64,000 nucleotides of DNA from Nocardioides terrigena (GTDB lineage: Bacteria > Actinomycetota > Actinomycetes > Propionibacteriales > Nocardioidaceae): positions 62,001 to 126,000 of the forward strand of contig NZ_PZYY01000003.1 in assembly GCF_003047265.1 (NCBI RefSeq), written 5' to 3'. Shown here piece by piece: positions 37,510 through 50,501 of this stretch. Both the position numbers and the translations under genes were made by a program. The notes below the pieces were generated by a model. It saw only the letters and a list, made by a program, of their open reading frames with translations. It searched no databases and was not told the origin of the DNA. Every line of letters begins with the position of its first letter. The stretch's first letter is position 1.

Positions 37510-37989
37510 TCAGGAGCGGGCCGGCTCGGTGATGTCTACCGGAACGGGCGGCGGTCCGTCCCGCAGCAGCGCTGACAGCAGGTCTCCCAGTCCCGGCGGG
37601 AACACCGTGTCGTTCGTCTGCGACAGCTGCTCGGCATCCCACCAGCGGAACCCCAAGACGCTCTTGGTCTCGTAGTCGCTCAAGTTCGCAGGGGCCGGGT
37701 CGAAGTGCTGCACCGTGTGGTGAAGCCAGTCCTCATGAACGTCCACGGTTCGACCGTCATATCGATACGTGTGATCGCGGGTCCAGACGAGCGTTCCCAT
37801 CGGCAGCTGCGCGAGTCCGGCTTCCTCGTAGGCCTCACGTTGGGCGGCCTGTTGAAGCGACTCACCGGGCTCAACGCCTCCACCAACTGGGTACCACCAC
37901 TGACGACCCGTTCGAGGGTCTGCCGCGCGAATGAGGAGAACACGATTCTCGTGGTCCAGCAGTAGCAGTTTGACGGTCATTCGAGGCAC
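37510..37989 (-). CDS. Nudix hydrolase
   Basis: A 159-residue Nudix protein. The box G-x5-E-x7-REUxEExGU is complete at residues 37-59 (GGVEPGES...REAYEEAGL). Such enzymes cleave nucleoside diphosphates linked to another group; the substrate cannot be told. TACACT on the minus strand at 37996-38001 is 6 nt from GTG 37989, which supports that start and a leaderless mRNA; ATG 37980 is the alternative. The 292 bp between this start and the ABC permease stop hold no supported gene. Confidence 0.9.
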   Translation of the reverse strand: MPRMTVKLLLLDHENRVLLIRAADPRTGRQWWYPVGGGVEPGESLQQAAQREAYEEAGLAQLPMGTLVWTRDHTYRYDGRTVDVHEDWLHHTVQHFDPAPANLSDYETKSVLGFRWWDAEQLSQTNDTVFPPGLGDLLSALLRDGPPPVPVDITEPARS

Positions 37990-37995
37990 GCCCGG

Positions 37996-38001
37996 AGTGT
38001 A
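37996..38001 (-). promoter_or_regulatory. Leaderless promoter -10 of Nudix gene
   Basis: TACACT on the minus strand lies 6 nt before GTG 37989. Confidence 0.48.
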
Positions 38002-38281
38002 GGTGCTGAGGCAGACGGCTGCGCCGCAGAGACTCATGGCTCCGCAGCGTCAGCCCGGATGCGGATCGACGCGAACGCATCGCGGCCATGAGCGGACGTA
38101 ACGCGTCAGGTGCGGGACATGGAATGCTGCCCGGGTGAGGTGACGCCGGACGGGGTTGTCCTCGTCCACGTGTTCACCTGAGCGGATCGCGCTCGTTGCA
38201 GGGCTGTGTGGGTGGCGACATCCGCAGTCGGCAGCTCAGCACGCTCATCGCGCCATGAGTGGGCGTGGTTGTCACTCCTGG

Positions 38282-40804
38282 TCAGGTGGCCGAGATCGCG
38301 TCGAGCACCTCGAGCTTGGTGGATCGTCGTGCGGGCAGGAGGGCCGCCAGGACGCCGATGAGCACTCCCAGGACAAGGATGACGACCAGCTCGATCCACG
38401 GGATGGACGGGGTGACCGCGGCTTGGCTGTCGCGATTGATGGAGACCAGCAGCAGCAACGAGACCACCAGCCCGAGGACCAGGCCGCCGAGGGTCCCGAG
38501 CAGGGAGATGAGGACCGATTCGAGGGTGACCATGCGGCGCACCCGGTTGTCGGTCATGCCGATGATGCGCAGGAGCCCTAGTTCGCGTCGGCGTTCGAGG
38601 ATGGACAGCGACATCGTGTTGATGATGCCGATGATGGCGATCACCACGCTCATCAGCAGCAGCCCGGTGACGGCCTTGATCAGGAAGTCGAAGACCGTTC
38701 CGATGAGCTTTCCAACCGCGTTCCCCTCCTGCGCAGTGATGTCGGGGCGTACGGCGGCGAGGTTCTGGATGTCGTCCTTGGTCTTGCCCTGTGCTCCGGA
38801 GGCAACGTCGACGAACGCGAGGGTGGGGGCGACGTCTCCGACAAGCGACTCGAAGGTCGTGGTGTCGATGATGCTGCCGGTCTGGGCGGTGTCCTGGGTG
38901 GGTTCCAGGACAGCGACGACCCGGAGCTCGACGTCTTTGCCGCGACTGTCGGTGACGGTGACGGTGCCGCCGATGTCCGGGGTGGCGCCCTCGCCGGTGT
39001 CGATGACGGCGATGGTGCCGCTCCCATCACCGCTGCTGGCCAGGTCGGCGAGGGCGCCACTCTCGACTGCGATGTTGGCGACCTTGGCCAATTCGGAGAC
39101 GTCGCCGGCCGAGGCGACCGTGGCCGTGCCGTCGATGGTCACGGGCTCGCGTCTGAACGCGACCACGTCGTTGACGTCCTCGATGGTCGCGAGGTCGGAC
39201 ACGAACGCGTCGTCGAGCGAGCCGCCCTGGCTGACGACCACGTAGTCCGCGGACTGCAGGTCGCTGACCTCGCCCACCGCGAAGTCGCGCACACTCGCGC
39301 CGGCGACCGCGACGAGCGTCACGAGGAAGACGCCGATCAGGAGCGCATTCGCGGTCGTCGCCGTGCGCTTCGGGCTCCGTACCGAGTTGTCGACCGCAAG
39401 CCGGCCCTCCATGCCGAAGCGTTCCAGGAGGGGGCGGAAGAGCCGGGCGCCGCCCTTCGCCAGGTAGGGAGCACCGATGAGCACGGCCGCGATGATGGCG
39501 ACCGCCCCGATGCCGACGACCGCGAGCTCGTCGGTCAGCAGCATCGCAGCCACTCCGAGGGCGACGAGGACGACGCACACGATGCCGCGGGTCCGGCCGA
39601 GCTCGGCGGACTCCACCGCCGCATCACGCATGGCCTCGATCGGCTCGGTCCGAGCGGCCCGGCGTGCGGGGATCATCACCGACAGGACCGTGATGATCGT
39701 GCCGAGCGCGATGCCGCCGAGGACGTTCGACAGCCCGAAGCCCAGCCCACCGGGCAGGGAACCGCCGGTCACCTTCAGGACCCCGTCGAGAAGCAGTGTC
39801 AGGACGTAACCCGCGACCACGCCGAGCAGCGACCCCACCAGGCCCAGCACGAGCCCCTCGAGCCGCAGGGACCGCTTCAGCTGGCGCGGGGTCGCGCCGA
39901 TCGCGGCCAGGACAGCGAGCTCGCGAAGCCGTTGCGCCACGATGACGCTGAAGGTGTTGAAGATGACGAAACCACCGACCAGCAGGGCGAGGACGGCGAA
40001 AGCGCGGAGCGCGGTCTTCAGCCCTTGAGCGAACGACCCGGTCGTCTCGCGCTGGTCGGCGCGGAACTCGTCCCCGGTCTGCACCTCGAAGCCGTCGGGG
40101 AGGACCTCGCCGGCGGAAGCGACGAGGTCATCAGGGTCCTCGGACCCGCGCAGGTAGTAGGACTCGTACTCGGCCTGGCCGGAGTTCAGCCAGTCGAACG
40201 CGTCGGCCTCGGTGACCGAGACGGTGCCATCACCGTCGAGGGCGGCCGAGTCACCGAACTCGGTGATGCCGACGAGCGTCACCTTCTCCTTGCCAGCGAG
40301 TGTGAGCAACGTCAGGTCGTCACCGACGTCGAGGCCATGATCGCCGGCGGTGCCGCGGTCCACCGCGATCTCGCCCGTGCTCGCCGGGGCGTCTCCATCG
40401 GCCAGCGAGAGCGGGTTCAAGTCCTGGTCCGTGATCCACAGGCGGCCGACGGCCGACGTCGCGAACGGTTTGCCGTCGCTGCCGAGGAACGCCACCGACC
40501 CCGTCAGGATGCCGGCGCCTCCCTCGACGCCGGGAAGGGTGAGGAGCTGGTCGACGGTCGGCTGCGGCACCTTGAGCGCCTCGGGGTCCGCAGCCGTCTC
40601 GTCAGCGGTCGCGGTCACGTCCGGGACAACGGCGACGTCGACGTTGCCGTACTCGGCGTCGACGTTGCCCTCCAGGGAGGAGATGACGCCGTCGGAGACA
40701 ACGCCGACCGCGGTGTAGAACCCGACGCCGGTCATGATGGCGATCAGGGTCGCGAGGTAGCGCCCGAGGTTGTGCCGGACGCTGCTGAGAACAAGCTTGA
40801 GCAT
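38282..40804 (-). CDS. ABC transporter permease, FtsX/MacB type
   Basis: An 840-residue permease with two FtsX-like membrane domains. The first hydrophobic segment is followed by a ~200-residue MacB-like extracytoplasmic domain. Spans around residues 260-450 include RLRELAVLAAIGATPRQL, and the second half repeats the plan and ends with a similar RRRELGLLRIIGMT segment. The family exports lipoproteins, peptides or drugs, or transmits mechanical force rather than cargo. It follows the ATPase gene by 12 bp on the same strand. Confidence 0.93.
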   Translation of the reverse strand: MLKLVLSSVRHNLGRYLATLIAIMTGVGFYTAVGVVSDGVISSLEGNVDAEYGNVDVAVVPDVTATADETAADPEALKVPQPTVDQLLTLPGVEGGAGILTGSVAFLGSDGKPFATSAVGRLWITDQDLNPLSLADGDAPASTGEIAVDRGTAGDHGLDVGDDLTLLTLAGKEKVTLVGITEFGDSAALDGDGTVSVTEADAFDWLNSGQAEYESYYLRGSEDPDDLVASAGEVLPDGFEVQTGDEFRADQRETTGSFAQGLKTALRAFAVLALLVGGFVIFNTFSVIVAQRLRELAVLAAIGATPRQLKRSLRLEGLVLGLVGSLLGVVAGYVLTLLLDGVLKVTGGSLPGGLGFGLSNVLGGIALGTIITVLSVMIPARRAARTEPIEAMRDAAVESAELGRTRGIVCVVLVALGVAAMLLTDELAVVGIGAVAIIAAVLIGAPYLAKGGARLFRPLLERFGMEGRLAVDNSVRSPKRTATTANALLIGVFLVTLVAVAGASVRDFAVGEVSDLQSADYVVVSQGGSLDDAFVSDLATIEDVNDVVAFRREPVTIDGTATVASAGDVSELAKVANIAVESGALADLASSGDGSGTIAVIDTGEGATPDIGGTVTVTDSRGKDVELRVVAVLEPTQDTAQTGSIIDTTTFESLVGDVAPTLAFVDVASGAQGKTKDDIQNLAAVRPDITAQEGNAVGKLIGTVFDFLIKAVTGLLLMSVVIAIIGIINTMSLSILERRRELGLLRIIGMTDNRVRRMVTLESVLISLLGTLGGLVLGLVVSLLLLVSINRDSQAAVTPSIPWIELVVILVLGVLIGVLAALLPARRSTKLEVLDAISAT

Positions 40805-40816
40805 CGGGTCGGGTCC

Positions 40817-41569
40817 TCAGCCCTCGAACTGCTTCATCCGGTCCAACACCTTGTCCGCGGTCGGTGCCTCCATCGAGTCGACGATCTGACCATCGGCCAG
40901 GAACAGGACACGGTCGGCGTACGACGCGGCGTGCGGGTCGTGGGTCACCATCACGATGGTCTGCCCGCTCTCGTCGACCGCGCGACGCATGAAGGTGAGG
41001 ATCTCGATGCCAGTGCGGGAGTCCAGTGCACCGGTGGGCTCGTCGGCGAAGACGATGTCGGGCTTCGGCACCAGCGCCCGCGCGACGGCGACGCGCTGCT
41101 GCTGCCCACCGGAGAGCTGGCTGGGCAGGTTGCCCAACCTGTCCTGGAGCCCCACGGTCCGCACTATCTCGTCGAACCACGACTGGTCAGCCTTCGTGCC
41201 CGCCAGCGTCAGTGGAAGCAGGATGTTCTCCCGCGCGGTGAGCGATGGGATGAGGTTGTACTGCTGGAAGATGAAGCCGAGGCGGTCCCGGCGCAGCAGT
41301 GTCAGCTGGGTCTTGTTCAGCTTCGAGATGTCGGTCTCGCCGATCAACGCCGCACCCGAGGTGAGTCGGTCGAGTCCCGCCACGCACTGCATGAGGGTGC
41401 TCTTGCCCGAGCCCGAGGGGCCCATGATCGCGGTGAACTCGTGCTCCGGGAAGTCGACGGTCACTCCCGCCAACGCATGGACGGCGGCATCGCCGACACC
41501 GTAGGTCTTGCGCGCCTCGACGGCACGGGCGGCGGCCGTCCGAACGGATCTGTCAGCAGCAGCGGTCAC
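40817..41569 (-). CDS. ABC transporter ATP-binding subunit, MacB/LolD type
   Basis: A 250-residue ATPase. Walker A is GPSGSGKST, the signature is LSGGQQQRVAVARAL and Walker B is PDIVFADEPTGALD. The Q-loop is FIFQQYNLIPSLT. GTG 41569 was chosen because GGGAG lies 8 nt upstream; a TTG 21 bp earlier is less likely. It forms a two-gene operon with the FtsX-type permease. No neighbouring two-component system is present, so the regulating signal is unknown. Confidence 0.93.
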   Translation of the reverse strand: MTAAADRSVRTAAARAVEARKTYGVGDAAVHALAGVTVDFPEHEFTAIMGPSGSGKSTLMQCVAGLDRLTSGAALIGETDISKLNKTQLTLLRRDRLGFIFQQYNLIPSLTARENILLPLTLAGTKADQSWFDEIVRTVGLQDRLGNLPSQLSGGQQQRVAVARALVPKPDIVFADEPTGALDSRTGIEILTFMRRAVDESGQTIVMVTHDPHAASYADRVLFLADGQIVDSMEAPTADKVLDRMKQFEG

Positions 41570-41814
41570 GACGTGGCTCCCGGGACTCAAGCGGTACCAG
41601 CGCCCGGAACGCCCAGAGGCCGGAAGAACTCGCTCATGCTAGATCAGAGCGTCGAGGTCGCACGACCCACTCAAAGGTGGTGAAAGGGGATCTCCGCAGT
41701 TCGCCCGATCTCGGCACGAGCGGGCGGACCGGGTCGCGGTCGAGCGTGCACTCTTCGCCGCTCGAGGTGGTGCCGAATGCCGACCGCCCGCCGACACGGC
41801 AGACAATGTCGGGC

Positions 41815-42330
41815 ATGGGTGTCGACGTCGTCGTACTGAACGGAGGGTCGAGCGCGGGCAAGACGAGCATCGGGCGGTGTCTGCAGGACCTGCTGCCTCG
41901 ACCGTGGCTCCTGCTGGGTGTAGACGACCTCATCGACGTCGCCCCGTCGTCCTTGGTCTCCTACGGGCCACAAGGGCAGGTGGTCCTCGGTGACCAGTGG
42001 CGTGCGCTGGAGGCTGCGTGGTCGCGTGGAGTCGCCGCGATGGCACGAGCCGGTGCCGGGGTGATCCTCGACGACGTCTTCCTCGACGGTGCGGTGTCGC
42101 AGCAGCGGACCAGCGAGCACCTCGACGGGCTGGAGGTGCTGTGGGTCGGTGTCCACTGCGACCCCGAGGTGGCGGCGGCTCGCGAGCGTGCACGAGGGGA
42201 CCGTCCGGCCGGGATGGCAGTCGGGCAGGCGACAGCGGTTCACCGTGGTGTCGTCTACGACCTTGTCGTGGACAGCAGCACCGCTTCACCCAAGGAGTGC
42301 GCCAGCCTCATCGCGGCTCGGGTGACCTGA
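41815..42330 (+). CDS. Chloramphenicol phosphotransferase-like kinase
   Basis: A 171-residue P-loop kinase of the CPT family. Walker A is NGGSSAGKTSI at residues 9-19, and VDDLID holds the aspartate that aligns with the catalytic base of Streptomyces CPT. RERARGDRPAGMAVGQ forms the lid and GVVYDLVVDSS the C-terminus. CPT inactivates chloramphenicol in its producer, but most homologues have unknown substrates. GACAAT at 41802-41807 lies 7 nt before the ATG. Confidence 0.85.
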   Translation: MGVDVVVLNGGSSAGKTSIGRCLQDLLPRPWLLLGVDDLIDVAPSSLVSYGPQGQVVLGDQWRALEAAWSRGVAAMARAGAGVILDDVFLDGAVSQQRTSEHLDGLEVLWVGVHCDPEVAAARERARGDRPAGMAVGQATAVHRGVVYDLVVDSSTASPKECASLIAARVT

Positions 42331-42519
42331 CGCCCGGCGGGCCTGGATCTGGCGATCGGCACGGGCACCGGCAGTTCCGCGACCGGTCAGCGGCATGCCC
42401 GGAGGTTGCCGCGCCTGAGTCTGGTGCACGGATGGGGTGACGCCTGATCTGCGCGAATCGGACAGTCTCACGTGGCCGGACTCGACTAGGGTCGAGGGCG
42501 ACGACCGAAGGAGTCGGCC

Positions 42520-42669
42520 ATGATGATCAGCCCAGGCAGTGATCGGCCCCAAGGCCCGTGGGACCCGGACGCGAGGCCCAAGTTCGACTTCGACAACGCC
42601 CTCACGATGCTGATGCTCCTCGTGCCCGTCCTCGTGATGGTCGGCGCGTTCTACTTGTTCGGGAACTGA
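42520..42669 (+). CDS. Small single-span membrane protein (49 aa)
   Basis: A 49-residue frame beginning MMISPGSDRP, with a proline-rich polar half, then a KFDFDNALTM segment and one hydrophobic span (LMLLVPVLVMVGAFYLF) ending in GN. GAAGGAG lies 6 nt before the first ATG and TAGGGT at 42486-42491 could be its -10. Good promoter and ribosome binding site make it a likely gene despite its size. I do not recognise the family. Confidence 0.6.
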   Translation: MMISPGSDRPQGPWDPDARPKFDFDNALTMLMLLVPVLVMVGAFYLFGN

Positions 42670-42889
42670 CGAGAAGCAACACCGACCACGGGCGCTCACT
42701 AGCCCTCGCCGCCCTGCCCCATCTGCTCGCCGATGAACCTGGCATGGGGATCGACGGGCTGTTGAGGGAGTCCCGGGTCAGGTGCAGGACCGCGCGCCAG
42801 GAGCGTTGGCTGACGTCCCGCAGCCGGTCCATGACCAGCCGCTCATCGGCAGCTCCGGTACATGCGGTCGCCACGCGCGAGGGCCCCGG

Positions 42890-45870
<2,981 letters not shown>

Positions 45871-45871
<1 letters not shown>

Positions 45872-47034
45872 CAGCCCTCGCCCACCAGCACGTCGACGTC
45901 GGTGTCCTCGCAGCAGGCGTCGACGGCCTCGCGCAGCAGCGCCGACTCGGCGGACGTCGCCGGTGCGCCGCGAAGCTCGGCGACGAAGTCGAGCGCCACG
46001 TCGTGGTCACTGCGGCCGGCGGCGCGGGCGCTCGGGGTCGTGGAGGTGGTGCCACCGGGCGGGGCGAAGCCGAGCACCAGCGTGTGGGGGAAGCGCGCGC
46101 GGAGCCGGTCCATCGCGTGCCGCGGGCGGGCCGGGTCGGTGAGGGTCGCCTGCACCCACGCGTCCTGGTGGACCTCGAGCCGGGGGTCGGCGAGCAGGGC
46201 CTCGAGCTCGCCGGAGATGCGCGCCAGCCGGCGGGGGACCGGAGCCTCGACGAACTCGGCGTGGGCCATGCCGTGTGCGTCGAGATCGACGAGCCAGGAC
46301 CCCTTGCGGTGGTCGGCCTCGGAGAAGGAGTAGGCCAGCGGGGAGCCGCTGTAGCGGACGGACTCGGTCAGGGTGTGTCGCCCGTGGAGGTGGCCCAGGG
46401 CGACGTAGTCGATCCCGTCGAACGACGACGTGGCGACGCGTGACACGCCACCGACGCTGATGTCGCGCTCGGAGTCGGAGGGCTCGGCGCCGGCGACGAA
46501 GGCGTGGGCCATCACGACCGACCGGGTGCTGCGGCTCCGCGTGGCGAGGTCGGCCCGGACCCGCATCATGGCCGCATCGAGTGCGGCCTGGTGGGACCTG
46601 CCCGCCAGCTGCCACGGCTCTGCGAGGGCGCGGGGGTCGAGGTAGGGCAGGCCGTGGATCGCGACCGGGCCGTGCTCGTCCTCGAGCAGGACGGGGCTGC
46701 CCACCGTCGCGGCCGAGGTGCGGATGAAGACCCCGGAGGCGTCGATGAGGCGGGAGCCGAAGCCGAGGCGCTGGGCGGAGTCGTGGTTGCCGCTGGTGAC
46801 CACCACCCGCGCCGGTGACGCTGCCAGCCGGGCGAAGGCCTCGTCGGCGAGGTGCACGGCGTCGACGTGGGGCAGGGCACGGTCGTAGACGTCACCGGAG
46901 ACGACGACCACGTCGACCCGCTCGCGCTCCACCACGTCGAGCAGGTGGTCCACGAACACACCCTGGTGACCCAGCAGGTCCTCCCGGTGGAAGGACCTCC
47001 CGAGGTGCCAGTCGGAGGTGTGCAGGATGCGCAT
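45871..47034 (-). CDS. sbcD: Exonuclease SbcD
   Basis: A 387-residue nuclease of the Mre11/SbcD metallophosphoesterase family. Metal-binding motifs appear in order: TSDWHLGRSFH, VVVSGDVYDRA, VTSGNHDSAQR and LGHLHGRHTL. It works with SbcC as a double-strand break and hairpin nuclease. A TAGGTT hexamer (minus strand, 47041-47046) lies 6 nt from the ATG, so the sbcDC mRNA is probably leaderless. Confidence 0.96.
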
Positions 47035-47040
47035 GGGACG

Positions 47041-47046
47041 AACCTA
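47041..47046 (-). promoter_or_regulatory. Leaderless promoter -10 of sbcDC
   Basis: TAGGTT on the minus strand lies 6 nt before ATG 47034. Confidence 0.53.
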
Positions 47047-47094
47047 ATTTCGACCACCGACAGTGGCCGGGACCCCACGCCGCCGGGACCCGGG

Positions 47095-47931
47095 TCAGGC
47101 GTACTGCACGCACCTGCCGGAGGACGTGAAGCCGTAGAGCGTGAGCCCCGCCTGGCGGGCGAGGTCGACCGAGAGGCTGGTCGGCGCACCCACGGCGACG
47201 AGGCTGCCGATGCCGGCGGTGACGGCCTTCTGGACGAGCTCGAAGCCCGCCCGGCCGCTGACCACGAGGCAGGCGGCGCCGGTGTCGCGCCCGCCCAGGA
47301 CGCGCGTGCCGATCACTTTGTCGACGGCGTTGTGGCGGCCCACGTCCTCACGCACGACCTCGATGACCCCGTCGGCGGACGCCAGTGCGGCCGCGTGCAC
47401 GCCACCGGTGCGCCCGAAGAGCTGTTGGTCCTCGCGCAGCCGGTCCGGGAGCTCCCGAGCGACCGCGGGTGACGGGACCTCATCGGTCCACCTCGCACCG
47501 TGCACGACGTCGAGCACCTCCGCGACGCTGTCCTTGCCGCAGACCCCGCACGCCGACGACCCGGCACTGCGGGCCTGGTGGCGGTGCGCCGCGGCGATGT
47601 CGGTGCCGGCTGCCACGGTGATGGTCACGACGTTGAACTCCTGCTCCGGAGCGAGATCGGCGTCGGTGCAGTAGGCCACCTGACGGATCGACTCGGGAGC
47701 ACACAGTGACTCACCCATCGCAAAGCCCGCCGCGAGCTCGAAGTCGTGCCCGGGGGTCCGCATGGTGACCCAGATGCGCCGGGCCGGCAGCGTCCCGACG
47801 GCCAGTCGGATCTCCAGCGGCTCCTCGGTGGCCAGGCGGTCCTCGTGGTGCCGGGTGCCGTCGGCCAGGTGCTCGGTCACGCGGGTGCGCACCGAGGGTC
47901 CGGGCCTGCGCGCGCGGGCGCTGGTGGTCAC
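47095..47931 (-). CDS. fdhD: FdhD sulfur carrier for formate dehydrogenase
   Basis: A 278-residue FdhD, which passes sulfur from a cysteine desulfurase to the molybdenum cofactor of formate dehydrogenase (established). The persulfide cysteines lie in ACGVCGKDS, and REDVGRHNAVDKVIG and CLVVSGRAGFELVQKA are typical. The GTG overlaps the pepN stop (GTGA). No formate dehydrogenase gene is in this window, so its target must be elsewhere. Confidence 0.95.
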   Translation of the reverse strand: MTTSARARRPGPSVRTRVTEHLADGTRHHEDRLATEEPLEIRLAVGTLPARRIWVTMRTPGHDFELAAGFAMGESLCAPESIRQVAYCTDADLAPEQEFNVVTITVAAGTDIAAAHRHQARSAGSSACGVCGKDSVAEVLDVVHGARWTDEVPSPAVARELPDRLREDQQLFGRTGGVHAAALASADGVIEVVREDVGRHNAVDKVIGTRVLGGRDTGAACLVVSGRAGFELVQKAVTAGIGSLVAVGAPTSLSVDLARQAGLTLYGFTSSGRCVQYA

Positions 47932-50417
47932 GCGGGCACCGCCCGCACGGCGAGGCGGCGCTCGAGCTCGTCGGCCATCACGCGCAGCTGGCGGCGCAGC
48001 GACAGGTCGAGCGACTCGTCGCCGGCGAGGCGGCCGGCCAGCCGGACGGTGTGCGGGTCCTGGGAGGTGAGCGGGAAGAACCAGCAGGCGGCGTCCGCGA
48101 GCACCCAGCCGGAGCGGTGCGACGGCGTCGAGGGCACGTCGGCGAAGAAGCGTTCGACGTACGGCGTCGTGAGGTGCTCCTGGCCGGGCACCCACATCCC
48201 CTGGCCGGTGGCCTGGAGCTCGTAGTTGGGCACGTCCTCCACGCCGGTGAAGCGGCCCCAGGCCCACGCCTTGGCCTCGTCGTCCGGGAGCGAAGCGACG
48301 GCGCGGGCGTGGTCGACGCGCGACGTGGCGGTGGGCTCCTCGGCGAGCAGACGGTCGAGGGTCGTGCGGTCCGTGCCGCCCAGGGCGGCCAGTCGCACCA
48401 GCAGCCGCCAGCGGAGGCTGAGGTCGGCGTGGATGCCCTCGGGCACGTCGCCGGCGAGCCAGCTCGAGACCTCCTCGGCCGTGTCGCACGAGGCGATCGC
48501 GCCCTGGAAGGCCGCGAGCTGGACGGTGCTGCCCGGGTCGGCGGTCGTGGCCCGTGCCAGGCAGGCCTGGTGCAGCGCCCCGAGAGCGGCCCGGGGGTCC
48601 CCGGCCAGTGGGGCCACCTTGGCGACGAGCCACTCCATCAGCAGCATCTTGCTGGGGGAGCTGGCCCAGCCGTTGAAGGACAGCGGCTCGTCGCTGGTCT
48701 CGTCGGGGATGGCGACGACGGCGACGGCGAGCACGTCCTCGGGGGTGGCGCCACCCATCTCGAAGGCGCTGCGCAGGTTGTTCCACACGGCGGCGCGCTC
48801 CATGGGGTCGCGGCTCGAGCGCATGACCGACGGAAGCAACGAGACCGTGGTGGCGTCCGGGCGCGCCAGCAGCCAGGAGTCCTCGTCGACGTCGATCACG
48901 ACTGCGTCGTCCGCGTCGACCTCCAGCGGCGTGGTGGAGGCGTCGAGGGTGATCGGCACGCGGCGGCCGGTGCCGACGGCCGGCGTGACGGACAGCGTGA
49001 ACCGGTGCGTGCGCTCGACGGGCTCGACCGCCGGGGGAGTGCGCCGCAGGACGCCGGCCTCACGGTCGTGGGTCACGGTGTCGACGCCGCGCGTGCGGAG
49101 CCACCCGTCGGTGACGTCGGACAGGTCGCCCGCGCCGGCCTTCTCCCAGCTCGCGAAGAGGTCGTGCATCGTGGCGTTTCCGAAGCGGTGCGTCTCGAAG
49201 TGGTCGACGACCCCGGCGAAGAAGACCTCGTCACCGAGGCGTCCGTTGAGCTGCTTGAGCAGCGTCGAGCCCTTGACGTAGGAGATGCCGTCGAAGTCCT
49301 GCAGGGCGGCGGTGGCGTCGACCGCGCCGTTGCCGGCGACCGGGTGGGTCGCCGGGCCGGCGTCGGCCAGCAGTCCCCACTGACGTCGCATGTAGGAGCT
49401 GTGGACCCACGCGTCGTCGTACTGCGTGACGTCGGCGGTGACCCGGGTGCCGATGTACTCCGCGAACGACTCGTTGAGCCAGAGGTCGTCCCACCACGTC
49501 GGCGTCGTGAGGTTGCCGAACCACTGGTGCGCCATCTCGTGGGCGACCGTGGTGGCGCGGACGATGCGGGCACCCCGCGTCACCTTGCTGGTGAAGATCA
49601 GCGGGTCGCGGAAGGTCACGCACCCGGGGTTCTCCATCGCCCCGGCGTTGAACTCCGGGACGAACGCCTGGTGGTAGCTGCCGAAGGGGTAGCGGATCCC
49701 GAACAGCCGGTGCATCTCGTCGAAGCCCTGACGGGTCAGCGTGAACAGCTCGTCGGCGTCGGCCTCGAGCTCGCGGGCCAGGCTGGCGCGCGCCGACAAC
49801 CCCAGCGGGATCCCGTCGTGCTCGTCGGCAATGAGGTGGTAGGGCCCGGCGACGACGGTGACGAAGTACGTCGACAGCGGCGGCGTCTCCTCGAACACCC
49901 AGGACCCCGGCTCCACCTGCTCGCCCGGTGCGTTGGCGACGACGACCCAGTCCTGGGGAGCCCGGACCGCCAGCCGGTAGGGCGCCTTGAGGTCCGGCTG
50001 GTCGAAGCAGGCGAACACGCTGGGTGCGGCGTCCATGAACGACATGCCGTAGACGTAGTGACGCCCGTCGGCCGGGTCGACGCTGCGGTGCAGCCCCTCC
50101 CCGTCGTTGCGGAACCGCATCACCGCGTCGACCACCAGCTCGTTGTCGCCGGCCGCCGTCTCGAGCGGGACCCGCCCCCCGCGCAGCAGGTCGGGGTCGA
50201 TGCGCTCGCCGTTGAGGGTGATCGACCGGACGCTCACGGGCTTGAGGTCCACGAACGTCGGTCCGCCGCGGCTGCGGAAGCGGATCGTGGTGTGCGACGC
50301 GAAGGTCGTCTCGTCCGCCGCCAGGTCCAGCGAGACGTCGTACGACGTGAGGTCGAGCAGCTCCCGTCGGTCGATGGCTTCGGTGCGCTGCAGGCTCACG
50401 TAGGGGGATCCACTCAC
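47928..50417 (-). CDS. pepN: Aminopeptidase N (M1 family)
   Basis: An 829-residue zinc aminopeptidase that removes N-terminal residues from peptides. The substrate-binding GAMEN motif is in FNAGAMENPGC, and the zinc site HEMAH begins at residue 293 (HEMAHQWFGN), with the third ligand in LNESFAEY. A long helical C-terminal domain follows. The GTG start is supported by TAGGGT (minus, 50424-50429) 6 nt upstream. The end overlaps fdhD by 4 bp, an unusual coupling with no clear metabolic reason. Confidence 0.95.
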   Translation of the reverse strand: MSGSPYVSLQRTEAIDRRELLDLTSYDVSLDLAADETTFASHTTIRFRSRGGPTFVDLKPVSVRSITLNGERIDPDLLRGGRVPLETAAGDNELVVDAVMRFRNDGEGLHRSVDPADGRHYVYGMSFMDAAPSVFACFDQPDLKAPYRLAVRAPQDWVVVANAPGEQVEPGSWVFEETPPLSTYFVTVVAGPYHLIADEHDGIPLGLSARASLARELEADADELFTLTRQGFDEMHRLFGIRYPFGSYHQAFVPEFNAGAMENPGCVTFRDPLIFTSKVTRGARIVRATTVAHEMAHQWFGNLTTPTWWDDLWLNESFAEYIGTRVTADVTQYDDAWVHSSYMRRQWGLLADAGPATHPVAGNGAVDATAALQDFDGISYVKGSTLLKQLNGRLGDEVFFAGVVDHFETHRFGNATMHDLFASWEKAGAGDLSDVTDGWLRTRGVDTVTHDREAGVLRRTPPAVEPVERTHRFTLSVTPAVGTGRRVPITLDASTTPLEVDADDAVVIDVDEDSWLLARPDATTVSLLPSVMRSSRDPMERAAVWNNLRSAFEMGGATPEDVLAVAVVAIPDETSDEPLSFNGWASSPSKMLLMEWLVAKVAPLAGDPRAALGALHQACLARATTADPGSTVQLAAFQGAIASCDTAEEVSSWLAGDVPEGIHADLSLRWRLLVRLAALGGTDRTTLDRLLAEEPTATSRVDHARAVASLPDDEAKAWAWGRFTGVEDVPNYELQATGQGMWVPGQEHLTTPYVERFFADVPSTPSHRSGWVLADAACWFFPLTSQDPHTVRLAGRLAGDESLDLSLRRQLRVMADELERRLAVRAVPA

Positions 50418-50423
50418 TTGTCC

Positions 50424-50429
50424 ACCCTA
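50424..50429 (-). promoter_or_regulatory. Leaderless promoter -10 of pepN-fdhD
   Basis: TAGGGT on the minus strand lies 6 nt before GTG 50417. Confidence 0.55.
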
Positions 50430-50501
50430 GCCACGACGCGTTCTCCCGGGTGGGGGAGATCACCCCTTCGACGGTAGGGGAGGCCTCCTCCACGGACATA
50501 G

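Noticed and set aside
42602..42874. 90-codon minus-strand frame beyond sbcC
   Set aside because: It overlaps the better supported 49-codon gene on the other strand and its second half is low-complexity Ser/Arg; it lacks a ribosome binding site.
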